Source of the DNA: Clostridia bacterium
Lineage (GTDB): Bacteria > Bacillota > Clostridia > Christensenellales > Aristaeellaceae
DNA length: 8,726 nucleotides
Assembly (NCBI GenBank): GCA_016295665.1
Contig: JAEDKS010000103.1
Span: 1 to 8,726, forward strand
Reading direction: 5' to 3'
The notes below the pieces were generated by a model. That model ran no database searches and was not told the origin of the DNA. It saw only the letters and a list, made by a program, of their open reading frames with translations. Shown here in pieces: positions 1-5,920 of this stretch. The position numbers and the translations under genes are program-made. Numbering within the stretch: the first letter of the stretch is position 1; each line of letters opens with the position of its first letter.

Positions 1-1029
1 CCCATCGCCCGGGGCATCATCGGCCTGAAGAATCTGAAGGTCATCACCTTCGGCCCCCGTCCTCAGGACTTCTTCGCCTGCAACGCCCCCATCAAGGGCC
101 TGTATGAGCTGGGCGTCGAGATTGAGGAGAACTCCGAGCTGGACCTGCTGGTGAGCTACAAGGCCCATGCCAACGATCCCCGCATCCCCGCCATCTGCGC
201 GGAGATGAAGGAGGAGCTGGGCGAGGGCAAGTACTACGAGGACCTGAACGCCCGCATGGCGCAGCTGGAAATCACCCTGCTGGACTGGGCGGAGCAGCAC
301 AAGGGCTCCCGCCAGTATGTGGTCTTTGCTGACAAGTGCTGGCCCGCGTTCCCGGAGCAGTTCGGCTTCGAGCCCTGCTACGTGAACAGCCGCCTGGCGG
401 CCCGTGGCATCCCGGTGGCCTGCGAGGTGGACATCTACGGTGCCCTGAGCGAGTACATCGGTGCCTGCGTTACCGGCGACGCCGTGACCCTGCTGGACAT
501 CAACAACAGCGTGCCCCAGTACATCTACGACGAGGACATCAAGGGCAAGTACGACTGCAAGCTCACCGACACCTTCATGGGCTTCCACTGCGGCAACACC
601 CCCTCCTGCAAGATGTGCGCTGACCGCGCCGTGAAGTATCAGCTCATCCAGCATCGTCTGCTGGAGCCCGCCGGCAGCGAGCCCGACTTCACCCGTGGCA
701 CCCTGGAGGGCGACATCGCCGCTTCCCCCATCACCTTCTACCGCCTGCAGTGCGACAGCGAAGGCAAGCTGCGCGCCTACATCGCGGAGGGCGAGGTGCT
801 GGATGTGCCCACCCGCTCCTTCGGCGGCATCGGCGTGTTCGCCATCCCGGAGATGGGCCGCTTCTATCGCCATGTGCTGGTACAGAAGCGCTACCCGCAT
901 CACGGTGCTGTGGCGTTCGCCCACTGCGCCAAGGCGCTGTTCGAGGTGTTCAAGTTCCTGGGCGTGGAGGATATTGCCTACAACCAGCCCAAGAGCCTGC
1001 CCTACCCCACCGAGAACCCCTGGGCGTAA
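1..1029 (+). CDS. L-fucose/L-arabinose isomerase-family protein, C-terminal part (5' end outside window)
   Basis: This is the 3' part of a sugar isomerase gene. The frame is open from base 1 and ends at TAA 1027-1029, giving 342 visible residues; the start codon lies upstream. Family members interconvert aldoses and ketoses (L-fucose/L-fuculose, L-arabinose/L-ribulose) with a divalent metal in the cytoplasm. Visible motifs, numbered from the first visible residue: CWPAF at 113-117, CEVDIYGALS at 141-150, LLDINN at 164-169 and YPHHGAVAF at 298-306. The Glu, Asp and His in the last three match the metal-ligand pattern of FucI-type enzymes. A Cys-rich stretch, FHCGNTPSCKMC, lies near residues 196-207, a feature I associate with the FucI-like relatives of Firmicutes. 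An apparent GTG start at 151 is internal, because homologous sequence (FGPRPQDFFACNAPI) continues upstream. It converges on the minus-strand operon, so it is a separate transcription unit. The family call is solid; the exact sugar is not. Confidence 0.88.
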   Translation, partial: PIARGIIGLKNLKVITFGPRPQDFFACNAPIKGLYELGVEIEENSELDLLVSYKAHANDPRIPAICAEMKEELGEGKYYEDLNARMAQLEITLLDWAEQHKGSRQYVVFADKCWPAFPEQFGFEPCYVNSRLAARGIPVACEVDIYGALSEYIGACVTGDAVTLLDINNSVPQYIYDEDIKGKYDCKLTDTFMGFHCGNTPSCKMCADRAVKYQLIQHRLLEPAGSEPDFTRGTLEGDIAASPITFYRLQCDSEGKLRAYIAEGEVLDVPTRSFGGIGVFAIPEMGRFYRHVLVQKRYPHHGAVAFAHCAKALFEVFKFLGVEDIAYNQPKSLPYPTENPWA

Positions 1030-1059
1030 TTCCTGCCCCAAAGCCTCATGAACCAACCG

Positions 1060-1091
1060 CGGGCCGGGAGAGCAATCTCCCGGCCCGTTTT
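1060..1091 (+). terminator. Intrinsic terminator of the isomerase gene
   Basis: A perfect 12-bp GC-rich stem (1060-1071 with 1076-1087) closes a GCAA tetraloop of the GNRA type and is followed by TTTT at 1088-1091. It begins 30 nt after the isomerase stop codon. The minus-strand side has no T-run, so it should act only on plus-strand transcripts. Confidence 0.9.
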
Positions 1092-1132
1092 CGCGCACGC
1101 CATTTGCCCGGCACCCGCGCCGCCATCGCAAA

Positions 1133-1167
1133 GGGAGCGGCCCAGCCCTTCGGCTGTTGCCGCTCCC
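1133..1167 (-). terminator. Probable terminator of the minus-strand operon
   Basis: An outer 9-bp stem pairs 1133-1141 with 1159-1167, and an inner 5-bp stem pairs 1143-1147 with 1152-1156, with small internal-loop bases between them. Read on the minus strand, the hairpin starts 11 nt after the TGA of the last oxidoreductase and is followed by TTTGCG. The T-run is short, so termination may be less efficient than at the facing plus-strand terminator. The rest of the intergenic stretch 1030-1178 shows nothing else I can support. Confidence 0.7.
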
Positions 1168-1178
1168 CAGCTGATGCT

Positions 1179-2255
1179 TCACTTCACGACCTGCGCCATC
1201 TCCTGCGCCTGCAGGCACAGCTCCGCCGCCTTGAAGGCGTGGTGCTGGGTCATGGCGTTCTCGGTGCGGTTCAGGCTGTCCAGAATCAGCTGACCGAAGA
1301 ACGGATAGCCCGTCACGCCCTTGGCGCTGACGTACTTCTCGCCCGACCCGTTCACCAGGAACACATGGTCACCGCCCTCCATGTCCGTCGCCACGTTGAC
1401 GTACTTGCGGATTTCGATGTAGCCCTTCGTGCCCAGGATGATGGTGCGCCCATCGCCCCAGGTGCGCAGGCCGTCAGGGGTGAACCAGTCCACGCGGAAG
1501 TAGTTCGTCGTGCCCTTCTCGCCCACGATGCAGCAGTCACCGAAGTCGTCCAGCTCCGGATGCTCCGGGTTGGCATAGTTGCCGATGCGTGCGGAGGTCA
1601 CCCGGGCCTCCTCCTCGCCTGCGAAGTGCAGATACTGCTCGATCTGATGGCTGCCGATGTCGCAGAGGATGCCGCCGTACTTCTCCTTCTCGAAGAACCA
1701 GGCGGGACGGCCCGCCGCGCCCAGCCGATGGGGGCCGAAGCCCTCCACATGGATGACCTGACCGATCTCACCGTGGTCGATCATGTAGCCCGCCAGAATC
1801 GCGCCCTCGTTGTGGAGGCGCTCACCGTAGTAAACCATGTACTTGCGCCCGGTCTGCTTCACCATCTCCTTCGCGGCATGTAGCTGCGCCATGGTGGTGA
1901 AGGGCGCCTTGTCGGTGAAATAGTCCTTGCCCGCCGCCATGACCCGAAGGCCCAGAGCGCCGCGCTCACTGGTGACATGGGCGCCGCAAACCATGTGGGT
2001 CTCCTGATCCTGCAGCACCTGCTCCTCGCTGAGCGCCACCTGTACCTGCGGATAGGTCTTGACGAACTGCGCCACCTTGGCAGGGTCAGGGTCATAGACG
2101 TACTTCAGCGTGCCGCCGGCCTCCAGCAGACCGTTGGTCATGCCGTAGATATGACCGTGATCCAGATGCGCGGCGGAAAAGATGAATTCACCCGGCTTCA
2201 CCACCGGGGCGGCCTTGCCTTTGGGGGCATAGTTCATGCCATCGGATACGTTCAT
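1179..2255 (-). CDS. Divergent Gfo/Idh/MocA-family oxidoreductase (LDHGHIYGM type)
   Basis: This predicted NAD(P)-dependent or NAD(P)-like oxidoreductase has 358 residues and is the last gene of the operon. The N-terminal Rossmann-like half begins FIFSAAHLDHGHIYGM (about residues 24-39), where ordinary family members carry GxGxxG. The sequence TDKAPFTT (114-121) occupies the place of the usual EKP motif, keeping a candidate catalytic Lys116. GGILCDIGSHQIEQ (194-207) occupies the place of the C-terminal substrate-site motif, with His203 as the candidate catalytic histidine. A longer reading from 2396 exists, but the ATG at 2253-2255 is preferred. It has AAGGAGGAG at 2261-2269 five bases upstream, and the extension overlaps the preceding gene and is Arg/Ser-rich with no family resemblance. 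It follows the previous gene by 25 nt. The family is clear from overall pattern; substrate and even cofactor use are uncertain because of the altered nucleotide loop. Confidence 0.87.
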   Translation of the reverse strand: MNVSDGMNYAPKGKAAPVVKPGEFIFSAAHLDHGHIYGMTNGLLEAGGTLKYVYDPDPAKVAQFVKTYPQVQVALSEEQVLQDQETHMVCGAHVTSERGALGLRVMAAGKDYFTDKAPFTTMAQLHAAKEMVKQTGRKYMVYYGERLHNEGAILAGYMIDHGEIGQVIHVEGFGPHRLGAAGRPAWFFEKEKYGGILCDIGSHQIEQYLHFAGEEEARVTSARIGNYANPEHPELDDFGDCCIVGEKGTTNYFRVDWFTPDGLRTWGDGRTIILGTKGYIEIRKYVNVATDMEGGDHVFLVNGSGEKYVSAKGVTGYPFFGQLILDSLNRTENAMTQHHAFKAAELCLQAQEMAQVVK

Positions 2256-2280
2256 GCTCGCTCCTCCTTGCTGCTTATGC

Positions 2281-3429
2281 TCACTTGTAGCTGCTGCCAA
2301 TGGTGATCTCCCCGTCCAGCGCCGCGGCGGAGACCGTCTTTTCATAGAAGTGCGGCACCGAGGCCATGATGCCCTCCACCGTGTAGAACGGGTCATCCTG
2401 CCGCAGGGGCAGCTCCACCGATGCGCCGGTGGCGCCGGACTTGTAGATGGCGGTGATCAGCTCGATGGTTCTGCGCCCGTCCTCCGCGCCGATGGCGACG
2501 GGGGTATTCCGCTCCAGCGAGGTCAGCACGTTCTCCAGCTGCCCGGCGTGGCCCTCCCACCGCACCCGGGGCAGCGCTGCGGCCATGTCGGTGATCTGCT
2601 TTTCCAGCGCCTCGTCCCGCTCCGGGAAGCCGTTGGGCTTGGACACGGAGGCCACCACCTGGAAGGGCGCCGACAGCCGCGCCTTCTCGCACTGGAACAC
2701 CAGCTGCTGCTCCTCGCCGTGGTGCACCACGGAGGCGGTCAGCTGTGCCAGCGCACCGGGGTACTGCAGGATGGACAGGGACAGGTCCTCCACCTCCGCG
2801 TTGTCGTGGGCGGTGTTCGCCAGCACGCTGGTGACCCGCTGAGGCAGCCCCATCATCCACAGCAGCATGTCGATGTGATGCACGGCATGGTTCAGCGTGC
2901 AGCCGCCGCCCTCCTTCTCCCAGGTGCCGCGCCACCACAGGTCATAGTAGCAGTGTCCGCGCCACCAGAAGGAATCCACCTGCGCGCTCCGCACAGGGCC
3001 CGCCACGCCGCTGTCCAGCAGCGCCTTCAGGTCGGCGATGGGCTGGCGGAAGCGGTTCTGGGCGATGATGGACAGCTTCCTGCCGCTCTCATCCCGGGCA
3101 CGGAGCATGGCATCGCACTCCTCCAGGGAGGCCGCCATGGGCTTCTCGCACACCACGTTCTTGCCGCTGCGCAGGCAGTCGATGCTGATGGAGGCGTGCA
3201 CATAGGGCGGCGTGCAGACATCCACCAGATCAATGTCCTGCCGGGGCAGAATCTGCGTATGGCTGCTGTACACATCCGCGTCCAGCAGATACTTCTCCCG
3301 CATGGCGGCGGCCTTCTCCGGCACGATGTCCACCAGCACCACAATCCTGCAGCGCTCCGGGAACTGAAGGTACGACTGCACATGCGCGTTGGCGATGGCG
3401 CCGGTACCCACGATGGCGATCCGAATCAT
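2281..3429 (-). CDS. Gfo/Idh/MocA-family oxidoreductase (NHAVHHID subtype)
   Basis: This 382-residue NAD(P)-dependent sugar or polyol oxidoreductase is likely cytoplasmic. The N-terminal Rossmann fold starts immediately with IAIVGTGAIANAH (4-16), containing the GxGxxA/G nucleotide loop. The strand-end motif CEKPMA (94-99) supplies Lys96. The C-terminal alpha/beta domain holds GGGCTLNHAVHHIDMLLW (174-191), in which His184 is the candidate catalytic histidine. A tryptophan/tyrosine-rich stretch, FWWRGHCYYDLWWRGTW (154-170), probably lines the sugar pocket. It is only distantly similar to the two preceding paralogs, so it probably has a different substrate or step. Its ATG overlaps the upstream TGA by 4 nt (ATGA), and GGAGGAG at 3435-3441 lies inside the upstream gene, so translation is probably coupled. 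The specific reaction is unknown. Confidence 0.92.
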   Translation of the reverse strand: MIRIAIVGTGAIANAHVQSYLQFPERCRIVVLVDIVPEKAAAMREKYLLDADVYSSHTQILPRQDIDLVDVCTPPYVHASISIDCLRSGKNVVCEKPMAASLEECDAMLRARDESGRKLSIIAQNRFRQPIADLKALLDSGVAGPVRSAQVDSFWWRGHCYYDLWWRGTWEKEGGGCTLNHAVHHIDMLLWMMGLPQRVTSVLANTAHDNAEVEDLSLSILQYPGALAQLTASVVHHGEEQQLVFQCEKARLSAPFQVVASVSKPNGFPERDEALEKQITDMAAALPRVRWEGHAGQLENVLTSLERNTPVAIGAEDGRRTIELITAIYKSGATGASVELPLRQDDPFYTVEGIMASVPHFYEKTVSAAALDGEITIGSSYK

Positions 3430-4640
3430 GCTTTCTCCTCCGTTCCTTGTTTTCCTGCCGTGTTCGTATTGAGCGCCCGGCCCGTGGCGCTGTGGTCGGT
3501 CGCATAGGTCACCTCCGCGCAGCCCTCCTTAAGACGGGAGGTGGCGGCCCGCTCCTCCAGCAGCCGGGCGAACAGCGCCTCATCCATGGGCAGCGCCACC
3601 GGCTTGCCCAGCCAGGAGGACAGGTGCATGGCGTTGGAGATCAGCAGGGAGCGGATGCCCTCCGCGCCATCCGCCACCAGCGGCTCACCCCGCAGAATGT
3701 GCGCGGCAAAGGCATTGATGACCCCCACGTGCTGCGGGTTCTGACCGTCGCCCGGCAGCTCCTCGGGCTGAATCGCCGGCTGGGGATAGGCCTCCTCCCC
3801 CACCCGGTAGTATGTTTCCTCACTGTGCGGCAGCCGCCACAGGGTCAGCCGGTTCTGCTCGCACACGATCTTCCCCCGGTCGCAGGCCACCTCCAGCCGG
3901 TTGCTGCCGGGCAACTCGCCGGTGGAGGCGATGAACACGCCCGTGGCACCGCCGGGGAACTCCAGATAGGCCGTCACCTCGTCCTCCACCTCGATGTCAT
4001 GCCTGCTGCCCTCATGGCAGAAGGCCCGGACGAGGGTGGGCATGCCGAACAGCCACTGCAGCAGATCGAGCTGATGGGGGCACTGGTTCAGCAGCACGCC
4101 GCCGCCCTCGCCGCGCCAGGTGGCCCGCCAGTTGCCGGAGTCATAGTATCGCTGACTCCGGTACCAGTCGGTGATCGTCCAGGACACGCGGCGCACGGGC
4201 CCCATCTCGCCGCTGTCCAGCAGCGCCTTCAGCCGGCGGTAAACGCCGTTGGTGCGCTGATTGAACATGAGCGCGAACGTCCTGCCCGACCGCTCCGCCG
4301 CCTCTATCACGGGATGAACCTGCCGGGCGTACACCGCGACGGGCTTTTCGCACAGCACGTGCAGTCCGTGCTCCAGGGCGCTGATGGACAGCGTAGGATG
4401 CGCGTAGTGGGGCACGGCGATGAGCACCGCATCGCAGCACTCCGACCGGATCAGCGCCTCCCCGTCCTCAAACACCTGCACATCCCCGGGCAGCGTCTCC
4501 CGGGCCCAGGCCCGGCGATCCGCCCGCAGATCTGCCACGCCACTGAGCGTCACCTCCGGCGTTCTGCCGGACAGCATCAGCCTGCAGTGCTCCGAGCCCA
4601 TGTTGCCGATGCCGATGACACCCATCCGTACCTTGGTCAT
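3426..4640 (-). CDS. Gfo/Idh/MocA-family oxidoreductase, tandem paralog 2
   Basis: A 404-residue NAD(P)-dependent oxidoreductase. The Rossmann loop GVIGIGNMG is at 7-15, CEKPVAVY at 97-104 (Lys99), and GGGVLLNQCPHQLDLLQW at 179-196 (His189). A preceding aromatic stretch, YRSQRYYDSGNWRATW (160-175), belongs to the C-terminal substrate domain. It is a close relative of the gene just upstream: over about 75 residues around the FNQRTN to LLQWL block I count roughly three quarters identical by eye, and both end with an NPQH...GVxNAFAAHILRGEPLVADG block. It is therefore a tandem duplicate. It starts 21 nt after that gene, with GGAGG at 4649-4653 spaced 8 nt from ATG. Its end runs about 15 residues longer than the paralog and is Thr/Ala/Lys-rich. 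The two may act on related sugars or catalyse paired oxidation and reduction; that is inference. Confidence 0.93.
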   Translation of the reverse strand: MTKVRMGVIGIGNMGSEHCRLMLSGRTPEVTLSGVADLRADRRAWARETLPGDVQVFEDGEALIRSECCDAVLIAVPHYAHPTLSISALEHGLHVLCEKPVAVYARQVHPVIEAAERSGRTFALMFNQRTNGVYRRLKALLDSGEMGPVRRVSWTITDWYRSQRYYDSGNWRATWRGEGGGVLLNQCPHQLDLLQWLFGMPTLVRAFCHEGSRHDIEVEDEVTAYLEFPGGATGVFIASTGELPGSNRLEVACDRGKIVCEQNRLTLWRLPHSEETYYRVGEEAYPQPAIQPEELPGDGQNPQHVGVINAFAAHILRGEPLVADGAEGIRSLLISNAMHLSSWLGKPVALPMDEALFARLLEERAATSRLKEGCAEVTYATDHSATGRALNTNTAGKQGTEEKA

Positions 4641-4661
4641 GCCCTCCGCCTCCCCGTATCC

Positions 4662-5825
4662 TCAGCGTGATGCCGTGCCGAAGCTGTTTGCGGTATCCAT
4701 GACGACATCGGCCTCCTCCTTGTGCCGGGAGGTGGCCCGGCGCTGGTTCAGCAGGGTGAGGAACCGCTCCTCGTCGATGGGCAGGGACACCGTCTCGCCC
4801 GTCCAGCCGGACAGATGAATGGCGTTGGACAGCATCAGGCCCCGCAGGCCCTCCCGCCCGTCCGCCACCAGCGGCTCGCCCCGCAGGATGTGCGCGGCAA
4901 AGGCGTTCAGCACGCCCGCATGCTGGGGATTCTGCCCGTCCAGCTCCACGCTCTCCCGGGTGATCTCCGGCACGCCGAAGGGCTCCCGGCACACCGGGCA
5001 CCATGCCCGCTCGTCCACCGCCAGCCGGTCGAAGGCCAGCTCTCCGCGCTCCACCAGAACCCGTCCCCGGGTGCCCACGATCTCCAGCCGGTTCTCGCCC
5101 AGAGCATCGCCCGTGGAGGCGATGAACACGCCCGTGGCGCCGTTCTCAAACTCGAGGTAGGCAGTCACATCGTCCTCCACCTCGATGTCGTGCCACTTGC
5201 CCTCGTGGCAGGCGGAACGGACGCGCACCGGCAGCCCGCACAGCCACTGCAGCAGGTCAAGCTGATGGGGGCACTGGTTCAGCAGCACGCCGCCGCCCTC
5301 GCCGTCCCAGGTGGCGCGCCAGGCACCGGCATCGTAGTAGAACTGGGTGCGATACCAGTCGGTGATGATCCACGTCACCCGCTTCATCTCGCCCAGCGCC
5401 CCGGAATCTATCAGCTCCTTCACCCTGCGGTACACGCAGTTGGTGCGCTGATTGAACATCATGCCGAAGGTCAGCTCCGGATGCCTGTCCGCCACGGCGA
5501 TCATGTCCCGCACCTGCAGCGTGTACACGCCCGCGGGCTTCTCCACCATGACGTGCAGCCCCTCCTCCAGCGCCTCCGCCGCCAGGGTGGGATGCTGATA
5601 GTGCGGGGTGGCGATGAGCACCGCCTCGCAGGTGCCGCTGTGAATCAGGTCGCTGCCCTCGCAGAAGATGGCGGCATCCGGCACCTGTTCCTGGGCCCAG
5701 ACCCGGCGGCTCTCCCGCCGGTCCGCCATGGCGGTGATGCGGATTTCCGGGCACTGGCCCGACAGGATGTTGCCCACGTGCAGCCCGGCGATGCCGCCGC
5801 AGCCGATGATTCCGAGACGTATCAT
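4662..5825 (-). CDS. Gfo/Idh/MocA-family oxidoreductase, tandem paralog 1
   Basis: This 387-residue NAD(P)-dependent oxidoreductase is the first enzyme gene after the transporter. The nucleotide loop GIIGCGGIAG is at 5-14, VEKPAGVY at 94-101 (Lys96), and GGGVLLNQCPHQLDLLQW at 177-194 (His187). The aromatic stretch YRTQFYYDAGAWRATW is at 158-173. The NQxxH version of the C-terminal motif, in place of the Asp-containing version of inositol dehydrogenase, is one I know from Gfo/Idh/MocA relatives of uncertain substrate. A CPVC pair (Cys276, Cys279) is absent from the downstream paralog. The ATG at 5823-5825 has AGGAGG at 5831-5836 with 5 nt spacing. An out-of-frame ATG just before it stops after two codons. 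The hairpin at 5841-5878 sits directly upstream of this binding site and may limit its expression. The family is certain, the substrate unknown. Confidence 0.93.
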   Translation of the reverse strand: MIRLGIIGCGGIAGLHVGNILSGQCPEIRITAMADRRESRRVWAQEQVPDAAIFCEGSDLIHSGTCEAVLIATPHYQHPTLAAEALEEGLHVMVEKPAGVYTLQVRDMIAVADRHPELTFGMMFNQRTNCVYRRVKELIDSGALGEMKRVTWIITDWYRTQFYYDAGAWRATWDGEGGGVLLNQCPHQLDLLQWLCGLPVRVRSACHEGKWHDIEVEDDVTAYLEFENGATGVFIASTGDALGENRLEIVGTRGRVLVERGELAFDRLAVDERAWCPVCREPFGVPEITRESVELDGQNPQHAGVLNAFAAHILRGEPLVADGREGLRGLMLSNAIHLSGWTGETVSLPIDEERFLTLLNQRRATSRHKEEADVVMDTANSFGTASR

Positions 5826-5840
5826 AGCATCCTCCTGAAA

Positions 5841-5878
5841 ATGGGGAGCCGCAGGCCGTACAGTCGGCGGCTCCCCAT
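5841..5878 (-). terminator. Hairpin with T-run between binding-protein and oxidoreductase genes (attenuator or partial terminator)
   Basis: A perfect 12-bp stem pairs 5841-5852 with 5867-5878 and closes a 14-nt loop. Read on the minus strand, it is followed by a short T-run and then within a few bases by the AGGAGG of the next gene. The hairpin begins 42 nt after the solute-binding-protein stop. Such hairpins after binding-protein genes commonly stop most transcripts or protect the upstream mRNA end, which gives more binding protein than enzyme. Terminator versus stabiliser cannot be settled from sequence. Confidence 0.75.
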
Positions 5879-5920
5879 GATTGGGTTGGTTTCCTGTGTT
5901 GTTTCCGGTTGTTTCAGGGA

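Noticed and set aside
750..1883. A 377-codon plus-strand frame running from inside the isomerase into the opposite operon
   Set aside because: It crosses two terminators and overlaps two real genes on different strands. The product is Arg/Ala/His-rich without domain features.
2256..2396. N-terminal extension of the last oxidoreductase
   Set aside because: The extension is Arg/Ser/Trp-rich, overlaps the preceding coding region in another frame, and has no family similarity. The ATG at 2253-2255 has an excellent ribosome binding site.
2236..3507. Open frame of 423 codons on the plus strand opposite the third oxidoreductase
   Set aside because: It is antisense to a well-supported gene, shows no recognisable motif, and has a His/Gln/Leu-rich composition typical of high-GC shadows.
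3447..4670. A 407-codon open frame on the plus strand opposite the second oxidoreductase
   Set aside because: Same shadow effect. Its size and composition mirror the neighbouring shadow because the two real genes are paralogs, which could be mistaken for conservation of an antisense protein family.
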